Source: an uncultured Chloroflexota bacterium (lineage in GTDB: Bacteria; Chloroflexota; Limnocylindria; Limnocylindrales; Limnocylindraceae). From it: DNA of 5,163 bases. The DNA is taken from contig CAIZYO010000062.1 in the NCBI GenBank assembly GCA_903937225.1, forward strand, positions 1 to 5,163, given 5' to 3'. This document shows, one piece after another, positions 1 to 5,163 of the stretch (the first letter of the stretch is position 1; each line of letters starts with the position of its first letter). The notes beneath the pieces are model-generated. The model worked only from the letters and a program-made list of their open reading frames with translations, searched no databases and had not been told where the DNA came from. The position numbers were made by a program, and so were the translations under genes.

Positions 1-656
1 GCGGAAGGGATAACGACCCGTGGGCTGATGATCTCTACGTATCGCGCCGCTCGTGCAAATTGAGCGGCACGCTTCTTCTTCGCGAACGCCTGTTTGGCGC
101 GTTCAGGGAGCTCGTAGACCATTGGATACCAGATCGCCCCGCTGAACTGAAGTAGGCAGATGTCGATAGCCCCCTGTACCAAGAGGCGATCGGGATCAAT
201 GGGACGGCTGTCATTCAGGTTCAGAACGCGCTCTTTCCCGTCATCTACGAGTAAGGCTGAATCGCCAATCGGGCCGTCCGTAGGCGCCGTCAGCGCCTCA
301 ACCACGATCGTCAGGCCATTGTGGTGTACCGGAACCCCAGATGCGGTCTCGATGAAGGAATGGAACCCGAGGCCCACCAGCGCCTCCCTAAGCTCAGGGA
401 GCGGGTAGGCGGGGAGAATGACGGTGGCATCCTTGTTGCACCAGCGAGCGAGCCACTCAGGGTCAAAATGGTCTCGGTGGAGATGGCTGATGTAGAGGTA
501 GTCGGTCGCCCCAAGCGCCGCATGATCGAGGCCGTCGTTTCGCGGGTATGGGAACCAGCCTGCGTAATACGCCGGATTAAACCACGGGTCACAGAGGATA
601 GAGCCGTGCGCGGTATGGATCTTCACGCCAGCTTGAGCGATGAATTCGATCCGCAT
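1..656 (-). CDS. MBL-fold metallo-hydrolase, CMAH-like family (3' end beyond window)
   Basis: The first 218 residues are visible; the frame runs off the left edge. The protein opens with a beta-strand-like MRIEFIAQAG segment and a DPWFNPAYYAGWFPYP block (residues 23-38). The zinc-binding signature follows as SHLHRDHFD (57-65), with H58, H60, D62 and H63 matching HxHxDH. Later candidate metal or active-site residues are D132 in GDSAL and N148-D149 in NLNDSR. The block LLQFSGAIWYPMVYELP (168-184) is, from memory, characteristic of bacterial MBL proteins related to CMP-N-acetylneuraminate hydroxylase, some of which carry a Rieske [2Fe-2S] domain. Whether a Rieske domain exists here cannot be seen. 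No signal peptide or membrane segment is visible, so it is probably cytoplasmic. The start is the ATG at 656: the frame is closed upstream by a TGA at 695-693 and holds no other ATG, GTG or TTG between. There is no Shine-Dalgarno sequence. Fold is confident; substrate unknown. Confidence 0.85.
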   Translation of the reverse strand, partial: MRIEFIAQAGVKIHTAHGSILCDPWFNPAYYAGWFPYPRNDGLDHAALGATDYLYISHLHRDHFDPEWLARWCNKDATVILPAYPLPELREALVGLGFHSFIETASGVPVHHNGLTIVVEALTAPTDGPIGDSALLVDDGKERVLNLNDSRPIDPDRLLVQGAIDICLLQFSGAIWYPMVYELPERAKQAFAKKKRAAQFARAARYVEIISPRVVIPS

Positions 657-781
657 GGGGAAGAGGATACGCGTTTGCCGTCCCGTTCGTGCTCATTCCC
701 ACCATATCTTCGTCACATAACTATCATTATCGGAAGCACTAGGGGGAGCAGCCATGAGGCCAGTTAACCCACCCGCCTCAG
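657..781 (-). other. Spacer between hflX and the MBL gene, with weak promoter-like sequences
   Basis: This 125-bp spacer separates the hflX stop from the MBL start. Read on the minus strand, it holds a 6-bp inverted repeat just after the hflX stop (TGAGGC/GCCTCA, 775-780 with 755-760, 14-nt loop). No T-run follows, so it is not a convincing terminator. A GATAAT hexamer at 731-726 resembles a -10 box but has no clear -35 partner. A TATCCT at 669-664 lies 7 nt before the MBL ATG, where a -10 box would sit if the mRNA were leaderless. The MBL gene may therefore have its own promoter, but readthrough from hflX is equally possible. Confidence 0.3.
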
Positions 782-2077
782 CTACAGCACTCGTCCGATC
801 GCCCGCCGCTTCAGCGCTTGCAGCGCCTTCGCAACCTCAACTGGGGCAAACCCTGTGACGCGGAGCGCCGCGTCTTCATATGCAACCTGAATACCGGTCT
901 TGGCTCGAAGCGCCTCAACCTCGCCAACCACCCCGTATGGCAGTTCGAGATCCACCGCGACCCCTTGTCGCTGTAGGAGCGCCTCAAGTTCGGCGCGGAG
1001 CTGCGGGAGTCCCTCCCCTGTTGCGGCCGCCACCTTGATCGCCCCCTCAATGAGCGCCGCCGCATTCGGGCGATCGCACTTGTTGGCGACCGCAATCCGC
1101 GGCTTCTCGTCAACGTTCAACTCTTCCAGGACCTCCTGAACCGTGGCCCGGTGCTCTGCCCAGTGTCGATCCGAAGCGTCAATGACCTCAAGGAGCAGAT
1201 CGGCGCGCTCAACCTCTTCAAGCGTTGCACGGAAGGCATCGACGAGCTGGTGTGGCAACTTATGGATGAAGCCTACGGTGTCCGTGAGGACGGCGTGGGC
1301 ACCACTCGGTAGTTTTAGCCGTCGACTGGTTGGGTCGAGTGTCGCAAAGAGCCTATCTTCCGCAAGCACCTCCGTGCTTCCCACAAGGCTGTTCAGCAGC
1401 GTTGATTTACCCGCATTGGTGTACCCAACAATTGCGACAGTAGGCACCCCGCCCGCGGCCCTTGCCTTTGCGCCAGTCTCTCGACTGCGTCGAACCTGGT
1501 CAACGCGCGCCTTCATGAGAGCAATCCGATCACGAATCAACCGTCTGTCAGTTTCAAGCTGTGATTCGCCCGGTCCTCGCGTGCCGATGCCACCACCAGT
1601 GCGCGAAAGGTGCGTCCAGAGTCGTGTGAGGCGCGGAAGTTGATACTCCAACTGCGCAAGTTCCACTTGAAGACGACCCTCATGGGTGCGTGCATGCATC
1701 GCAAAGATGTCAAGGATCAGGCGGCTGCGATCAATCACTTTCACTTCAAGGATCTCTTCTAGCCCGCGCTGCTGGGTTGGCGAGAGCTCGTCATCTGCGA
1801 TCAGAAGCGTGAATCCAGTCTCAACCTTCGCAGCGAGGAGTTCACGGGCCTTCCCTGCGCCAATGTATGTGTCTGGGTCTGCGTGACGCCGCTGCTGCCA
1901 CTCTGCACCAACAATCTCAGCTCCCGCGGTGCGCGCGAGGCTGGCAAGCTCTTCAAGACTGTCAACCGCTGGCCAGCCAGCATCTTTGCCGGTATCCACG
2001 GCGATGAGGAAGGCGCGCTCTACTGGCGGTGCAATCGAGATTGGTGCTCGCTTTTGTCGCACCCTCTTCTCCCCCAC
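782..2077 (-). CDS. hflX: HflX, ribosome-associated GTPase
   Basis: HflX binds the 50S subunit and splits stalled or hibernating 70S ribosomes, using GTP. The N-terminal HflX-specific domain includes DPDTYIGAGKARELL (67-81) and IDRSRLILDIFAMHARTHEGRLQVELAQLEYQ (115-146, stretch near the helical linker). The glycine-rich linker GGGIGTRGPGESQLETDRR is at 161-179. The G domain shows G1 GYTNAGKST (218-226), G2 around FATLDPT (244-250), G3 DTVGF (266-270), G4 NKCD (332-335) and a G5-like AATGEG (351-356). All key residues are present. The length, 431 residues, is close to the 426 of E. coli HflX. The listed start is a GTG directly after the miaA TAG stop, in the same frame. A second GTG at 2062 has a much better ribosome-binding site and would give 426 residues. 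It is the last gene of the rny-miaA-hflX run; miaA-hflX proximity is also known from Proteobacteria. Confidence 0.96.
   Translation of the reverse strand: MGEKRVRQKRAPISIAPPVERAFLIAVDTGKDAGWPAVDSLEELASLARTAGAEIVGAEWQQRRHADPDTYIGAGKARELLAAKVETGFTLLIADDELSPTQQRGLEEILEVKVIDRSRLILDIFAMHARTHEGRLQVELAQLEYQLPRLTRLWTHLSRTGGGIGTRGPGESQLETDRRLIRDRIALMKARVDQVRRSRETGAKARAAGGVPTVAIVGYTNAGKSTLLNSLVGSTEVLAEDRLFATLDPTSRRLKLPSGAHAVLTDTVGFIHKLPHQLVDAFRATLEEVERADLLLEVIDASDRHWAEHRATVQEVLEELNVDEKPRIAVANKCDRPNAAALIEGAIKVAAATGEGLPQLRAELEALLQRQGVAVDLELPYGVVGEVEALRAKTGIQVAYEDAALRVTGFAPVEVAKALQALKRRAIGRVL
2063..2075 (-). promoter_or_regulatory. Purine-rich ribosome-binding site inside the hflX start region
   Basis: On the minus strand the 13 bases GGGGGAGAAGAGG directly precede an in-frame GTG at 2062-2060. 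GGGGGAG lies 6 nt before that GTG, a good Shine-Dalgarno spacing. By contrast, the GTG at 2077 has only a poorly spaced AGGG about 10 nt upstream. This favours translation from 2062 (HflX starting at residue 6 of the longer form), but the sequence alone does not settle it. Confidence 0.4.
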
Positions 2078-3055
2078 CTACTCGCCACCCTGCTCAATCA
2101 AGCTGCGCGCAATGGGGTAAAGAGCTGCCGCAACTTCTTCGGGAGTTTGGAGTCCACCCGCGGTAATCGTGTGCGTGATTGGCTCTCCGCGGTACCACGT
2201 GCGCTGGCGGCGCGCGTAGGCCCAGCTTCGCCCTGACGAGTGCGTGACCGCCTTCTCTTCGCTGATATCGCCCGCGAGATACTGCAGCGCCTCGCGATAC
2301 CCAATCCCTGAAAGCGCGGGCGTTCCCGCTGGGAGTCGTGCTGCGAGCGCCTTCGCTTCGGCAACAAGACCTCCAGCAAACTGTGCTGCCGCTCGCTCCG
2401 CGATCTTGGTCCGGTGCGCTGCAAGGTCAGGCTCATCGAGGAGAACATATGCGTTCGGACCTGACCACGGCTCCTCTTCTGTTGCCATAGAGTCACCACC
2501 CAACTGAGCGATCTCAAGCGCGCGGAGGATTCGCCGCGGGCTCGCATTCGCAACGGCATCTGCCGCCGCCGGGCTGAGCCCACGGAGCTGCGCCTCAATG
2601 TGCTCTCGCCCTTCCTCCGCTAGTTCACGCTCTAGCCGTACTCGAAGCTCTGGGTCATGTGGTCGTGCGCCACCCGTAAGGAATCCGCGCAGGAGCCCGC
2701 GATGATAGAGGCCGGTGCCACCCACAGCGATTGCGATCTGTGGCGTTTCACCATCAGATGTACCCGCCGCAGCCTCACGCGCGATCGCGAGCCAGTCATA
2801 CAGCGTGAAAGGCTGATCCGCCTCCGCAACATCGATACCAGCGTGAGGTCGTGCCGCAAGGACTTCCGCCGGTAACTTGTCCGTCCCAATGTCAAAGCCT
2901 CGGAACACTTGTCGCGAGTCCGCGGAGATCAGCACCGCACGTGCGCCATCCCGCTCAAGCAACTCAGCGAGTGCAAGCACAGCCGCGCTCTTCCCAACTG
3001 CCGTTGGGCCCGCAACCGCGAGGAGGGGCGTTGCCCGCTCAGCGGGCGTAATCAA
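2078..3055 (-). CDS. miaA: MiaA, tRNA dimethylallyltransferase
   Basis: MiaA transfers the dimethylallyl group from DMAPP to N6 of A37 in tRNAs that read codons starting with U; this is the step before methylthiolation by MiaB. The 325-residue protein has the normal family length. It shows the P-loop GPTAVGKSA (16-24), the catalytic and tRNA-contacting DSRQVF (46-51), GTDK (57-60, usually GTAK), GGTGLY (112-117), [11 protein letters not shown] (171-181), [11 protein letters not shown] (250-260) and the C-terminal [11 protein letters not shown] (280-290). The start is a TTG at 3055, the only candidate start codon upstream of the P-loop; it overlaps the end of rny by 17 bp. The stop is a TAG that directly abuts the hflX GTG. 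No miaB lies next to it in this window. Soluble cytoplasmic enzyme; identity is secure. Confidence 0.97.
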   Translation of the reverse strand: MITPAERATPLLAVAGPTAVGKSAAVLALAELLERDGARAVLISADSRQVFRGFDIGTDKLPAEVLAARPHAGIDVAEADQPFTLYDWLAIAREAAAGTSDGETPQIAIAVGGTGLYHRGLLRGFLTGGARPHDPELRVRLERELAEEGREHIEAQLRGLSPAAADAVANASPRRILRALEIAQLGGDSMATEEEPWSGPNAYVLLDEPDLAAHRTKIAERAAAQFAGGLVAEAKALAARLPAGTPALSGIGYREALQYLAGDISEEKAVTHSSGRSWAYARRQRTWYRGEPITHTITAGGLQTPEEVAAALYPIARSLIEQGGE

Positions 3056-4565
3056 CCGCCCGCGTCTCGCGAATCACCGTGACACGAATCTGCCCAGGGT
3101 ACGAGAGCTGCTCCTCAATACGCTTCACCACGTCCCGTGCAATCTCTCTGGCACGATCGTCATCCACGCTGTCTGGGCGGACGAGAATGCGAACCTCCCG
3201 CCCCGCTTGAACCGCATATACCTTCTCTACGCCTTCGAAGCTCATCGCGATGTTCTGTAGATCCTCAAGCCGACGTAGATGTGCTTCGGCCTGATTGCCG
3301 CGCGCTCCAGGGCGTGCGGCGCTGATCGCATCCGCGACCTGCACGATCGGTGCCTCACGTGCGGTGCACTCAACTTCCTGGTGATGCGCAGCGATCGCAT
3401 TGACGATCCCCTCAGGCATTCCGTGCCGACGTGCAAGATCTGCGCCGATCGCTGCGTGGGTGCCTTCAATCTCGTGATCAAGCGCCTTCCCAATGTCGTG
3501 GAGGAGCCCGCCGACCTTCGCCGCGCGAATATCCATGCCAAGCTCCCCTGCAACGGCACCTGCAACCTGCGCAGTTTCAATCGAGTGCAGCAGCACATTT
3601 TGTCCGTACGAAGTACGCCACTGCAGCCTTCCAAGGATGCGGAGCAGTTCAGTTGGGATTCCGGTCACGCCAACTTCGAGCGCAGCCTCCTCGCCATTCT
3701 TGAGCGCGGTGGCATCAACCTCGCCCTGCGCCTTTTCGACAATCTCTTCAATGCGTACTGGGTGAATTCGGCCATCTTGCATCAGCCGTTCAATGGTGAC
3801 TCGTGCAACTTGGCGTCGTACCGGATCGAAGGAGGAGAGCGTCACCTGCATCGGTGTCTCATCAATGAGCAGCTCAACACCGGTAGCGGCCTCGAGTGCG
3901 CGGATGTTGCGCCCCTCGCGGCCGATCAGACGCCCCTTCATCTCTTCGCTGGCGAGCTTGATGTGCGTCACAGAGTGCTCCGTGCTGTGATCCGCGGCGA
4001 CCCGCTGCATTGCCGTCAAGATCATGTCTCGTGCACGATCCGCGGCCTCTTCAGAAGCTCGGCGCTCAAGGGTTACGCGCAGGCGCTGTGCCTCAGTCTC
4101 CGCCTCTTCTGTTAGTCGTACGAGGACCTCTTTGCGTGCCGCTTCAGCGTCAAGTCCCGCCACTTCAGCAAGTCGCGCGTTCACAGAGGCTCGTGCCGCA
4201 TCAAGGTTCGCCGCCTCTTCGAGGAGGCCGCGTTCACGTTCCGCAATAGAAACCTCGCGCTCAGCGAAGAATGCCTCTCGCTCCCCGAGTGCCACCTCCC
4301 TTAGGCGCGAGCGCTCCGTTTCAGCCGTGATCTGTTCTCGCTCTTGGCGAAGGCCGTCCTCAGCTGCGACGCGCATCCGAGAGATCTCCCCCTTTGCGGA
4401 GATGATCAGTGCGCTCTGCTGCTGCCGCGACTCCTCCACGATACTCCGGGCTCGAACGGTTGCCGCACGGATCCCAGCCGCGGCGATGAACTGACGAATG
4501 AGAACGCCGAGTAGTACGCCGAAAACGGCGGCAACGACGGGGATAACCCCGTTAAAGTCTTCCAT
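3039..4565 (-). CDS. rny: RNase Y, membrane-anchored endoribonuclease
   Basis: RNase Y starts bulk mRNA decay by internal cleavage and is the functional counterpart of RNase E in organisms that lack it. The 508-residue protein has the full family layout. A single N-terminal membrane helix lies at about 7-29, followed by a long charged coiled coil rich in E, R and A (about 35-190). The KH RNA-binding domain has the GxxG loop in [19 protein letters not shown] (211-229). The HD domain carries H327, the catalytic pair H356-D357 in [13 protein letters not shown]394-H395 in IAAHHQE, and D412 in [12 protein letters not shown]. The conserved C-terminus [21 protein letters not shown] is intact. The ATG start has the purine-rich AAGAGGG just upstream. 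The upstream leader is rich in possible stem-loops. The stop is TGA, and miaA starts inside the last codons, so the two genes are probably translationally coupled. Confidence 0.97.
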   Translation of the reverse strand: MEDFNGVIPVVAAVFGVLLGVLIRQFIAAAGIRAATVRARSIVEESRQQQSALIISAKGEISRMRVAAEDGLRQEREQITAETERSRLREVALGEREAFFAEREVSIAERERGLLEEAANLDAARASVNARLAEVAGLDAEAARKEVLVRLTEEAETEAQRLRVTLERRASEEAADRARDMILTAMQRVAADHSTEHSVTHIKLASEEMKGRLIGREGRNIRALEAATGVELLIDETPMQVTLSSFDPVRRQVARVTIERLMQDGRIHPVRIEEIVEKAQGEVDATALKNGEEAALEVGVTGIPTELLRILGRLQWRTSYGQNVLLHSIETAQVAGAVAGELGMDIRAAKVGGLLHDIGKALDHEIEGTHAAIGADLARRHGMPEGIVNAIAAHHQEVECTAREAPIVQVADAISAARPGARGNQAEAHLRRLEDLQNIAMSFEGVEKVYAVQAGREVRILVRPDSVDDDRAREIARDVVKRIEEQLSYPGQIRVTVIRETRAVDYAR

Positions 4566-4569
4566 TGGT

Positions 4570-4576
4570 CCCTCTT
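4570..4576 (-). promoter_or_regulatory. Ribosome-binding site of rny
   Basis: AAGAGGG on the minus strand ends 4 nt before the rny ATG and supports that start. It lies immediately after the 3' arm of a stem-loop (4600-4577), so opening or closing of that stem could affect access by the ribosome. Confidence 0.6.
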
Positions 4577-4600
4577 GTCAGCCGTGCTCCGCGGGCTGAC
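4577..4600 (-). repeat. Stem-loop in the rny leader, abutting the ribosome-binding site
   Basis: The minus-strand arms GTCAGCC (4600-4594) and GGCTGAC (4583-4577) are perfectly complementary over 7 bp, with a 10-nt GC-rich loop. The 3' arm ends exactly where the rny ribosome-binding site begins. This is compatible with translational control or mRNA stability, but there is no direct evidence of function. Confidence 0.45.
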
Positions 4601-4610
4601 GCGCGGTAAT

Positions 4611-4637
4611 TGGTCACTTGACCAGCCAACTGGCTGG
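4611..4637. repeat. Two overlapping palindromes in the rny leader
   Basis: TGGTCACTTGACCA (4611-4624) has 6-bp arms around CT. CCAGCCAACTGGCTGG (4622-4637) has 7-bp arms around AC. They share the three bases at 4622-4624, so as RNA hairpins they would largely exclude each other. As DNA, the very small centres look more like operator sites for a dimeric regulator. Either role is an inference. Confidence 0.4.
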
Positions 4638-4644
4638 GGTCTGA

Positions 4645-4673
4645 AGGCTACGGCTTTGGCTACGCGCGGTCAA
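4645..4673 (-). promoter_or_regulatory. Candidate promoter for rny-miaA-hflX
   Basis: The minus strand has TTGACC (4673-4668; five of six matches to TTGACA), a 17-bp spacer, and TAGCCT (4650-4645; three of six matches to TATAAT). Transcription would start near 4638 and give a leader of about 70 nt containing the palindromes and the stem-loop next to the ribosome-binding site. The -10 match is poor, so this is only a candidate. Confidence 0.25.
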
Positions 4674-4681
4674 ACGCCTCG

Positions 4682-4703
4682 TGAAGCCCCTCAGGGGGCT
4701 TCA
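4682..4703. repeat. Perfect 9-bp inverted repeat downstream of recX
   Basis: The arms TGAAGCCCC (4682-4690) and GGGGCTTCA (4695-4703) are perfectly complementary with a TCAG tetraloop on the plus strand. This is the strongest hairpin in the window and lies about 50 bp after the recX stop. No T-run follows on either strand, so it lacks the signature of an intrinsic terminator. It could still block 3'-to-5' exonucleases, slow transcription, or be a dispersed palindromic repeat. Confidence 0.55.
4687..4700. repeat. 14-bp repeat, copy A (second copy at 4774-4787)
   Basis: CCCCTCAGGGGGCT occurs here, inside the 9-bp hairpin, and again unchanged at 4774-4787 inside the 3' end of recX. A shorter related piece, AGGGGGCTA, lies at 4715-4723, and its inverse TAGCCCC is at 4749-4755. 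The clustering suggests local duplication or a small dispersed palindromic element. Confidence 0.5.
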
Positions 4704-4735
4704 GCAAAGCATCTAGGGGGCTATGAGAGGGCATC

Positions 4736-4778
4736 AATCCGCCTCGTCTAGCCCCTTAATCCGCCTCGCCTAACCCCT
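4736..4778. repeat. Imperfect tandem duplication over the recX stop codon
   Basis: Two 21-bp copies lie at 4736-4756 and 4758-4778 with a 22-bp period. They match at 19 of 21 positions and differ by a T/C and a G/A change. One copy encodes the last recX residues (GLGEA and part of D on the minus strand). The other begins at the last base of the recX stop and runs into the spacer. A 22-bp period is not a multiple of three, so the duplication would shift the frame. Confidence 0.6.
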
Positions 4779-5163
4779 CAGGGGGCTGGAGGGGAACGCT
4801 CCCCTCCCCCGCCCCAGCAACACGCTCACGCGCGATACGCCAGGAGAGCCCCGATGGGAATCCGCGCCGCGCAAGCGCCTGGGCCACGCGCTGCACTTCG
4901 GCACGAACATCGCCCCCACGAAGGCGCACCTTTGCAGCTGCCGCATAGGCGGCACGCTCCTCGGCGCTGAGCGGTGTCTGCTCCCATTCGCGGAGCGGCT
5001 CCCCTTCCGCTTCGCCTGAGCGCTCTGCGAGTACACGGACCGCAATCTCATCAGGGACACCGCGTCGACGTAACTCTTGCGCCAGTGCACGATCACCACG
5101 CTGTCGAGAACGGTCGCGCGATTCAACCAACGAACGCGCGAGACGTTCGTCGTCAATGATGCC
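4756..5163 (-). CDS. recX: RecX, regulator of RecA (5' end beyond window)
   Basis: RecX binds RecA-DNA filaments and limits recombinase activity. The visible part is the C-terminal 135 residues; the window starts on a codon boundary, and the true start and first helices lie beyond the right edge. The fragment begins with GIIDDERLARSLVESR (1-16), matching the conserved RecX D-D-x-R/L-x-A helix. It continues with GDRALAQELRRRGVPDEIAVRVL (23-45), then, after an acidic linker (about 46-70), AAKVRLRGGDVRAEVQRVAQALARRGFPSGLSWRIARE (76-113). This is the usual series of three-helix repeats ending in LxRRGF. The last 20 residues are Gly/Pro/Glu-rich and lie in repeat-derived DNA, so they are probably not conserved. 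The stop is TAA. Context, with rny downstream, supports the call; recA is expected just upstream. Confidence 0.88.
   Translation of the reverse strand, partial: GIIDDERLARSLVESRDRSRQRGDRALAQELRRRGVPDEIAVRVLAERSGEAEGEPLREWEQTPLSAEERAAYAAAAKVRLRGGDVRAEVQRVAQALARRGFPSGLSWRIARERVAGAGEGSVPLQPPEGLGEAD

Noticed and set aside
321..767. 148-codon open frame on the plus strand at the left end
   Set aside because: It is antisense to the MBL gene, whose HxHxDH and other family blocks are clear. The plus-strand product matches nothing I recognise.
755..780. Terminator after hflX
   Set aside because: The stem is only 6 bp with a 14-nt loop and is followed by GCTGCTCCCCC, not a T-run.
2078..2080. Broken MiaA-HflX fusion gene (pseudogene)
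   Set aside because: Both proteins are complete at normal family length on either side of the TAG, and MiaA and HflX are separate proteins in known bacteria.
3279..4115. Long 278-codon open frame on the plus strand
   Set aside because: It lies wholly antisense to rny, which has full family-wide motifs. The translation is Cys/Arg/Leu-rich with no recognisable domain. It is a by-product of GC-rich codon use.
4682..4703. Rho-independent terminator for recX
   Set aside because: The hairpin is strong, but the bases after it on the minus strand (CGAGGCG) and on the plus strand (GCAAAGC) contain no T-run.
4736..4778. CRISPR-like array
   Set aside because: Only two adjacent imperfect copies separated by one base, with no spacers and no cas genes.
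4770..5156. Alternative minus-strand frame in the recX region
   Set aside because: It is rich in Ser and Arg and has no RecX features; the adjacent frame gives a continuous RecX with conserved helices.

Overview
This GC-rich bacterial window carries five genes, all on the minus strand: recX (5' end missing), rny, miaA, hflX, and a metallo-beta-lactamase (MBL)-fold protein gene (3' end missing). Transcription runs from the right edge to the left edge. All five reading frames are intact within the window, and I see no RNA gene, insertion sequence or CRISPR array.

The likely host is a Gram-positive-type or deep-branching GC-rich bacterium. RNase Y is absent from most Proteobacteria, and recX next to rny with miaA and hflX close behind is an arrangement typical of Chloroflexota, some Actinomycetota and Bacillota. 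The RNase Y and HflX sequences look most like Chloroflexota or early-branching Actinomycetota as I remember them. This is an inference from recall, not from a search. recA probably lies just beyond the right edge.

Layout from right to left: positions 5163-4756 hold the C-terminal 135 residues of RecX. Positions 4755-4566 are a 190-bp spacer packed with short inverted and direct repeats; it probably contains the rny promoter and leader. Positions 4565-3039 encode RNase Y, 3055-2078 MiaA and 2077-782 HflX. These three genes overlap or abut (17-bp overlap, then 0 bp), so they are almost certainly one transcript. Positions 781-657 are a 125-bp spacer with weak promoter-like sequences. Positions 656-1 encode the first 218 residues of an MBL-fold protein of the family related to CMP-N-acetylneuraminate hydroxylase (CMAH).

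Functionally the window is mostly housekeeping. RecX restrains RecA in recombination. RNase Y starts mRNA decay at the membrane. MiaA prenylates A37 of tRNAs that read UNN codons. HflX is a ribosome-associated GTPase that rescues stalled or hibernating ribosomes. The rny-miaA-hflX block therefore groups mRNA turnover, tRNA modification and ribosome rescue. The MBL-fold gene is separate and its substrate is unknown.

I found no convincing new system. The points most worth a second look are the repeat-dense rny leader, a 22-bp tandem duplication sitting on the recX stop codon, the in-frame miaA/hflX junction separated by one TAG codon, and the uncharacterised MBL protein.
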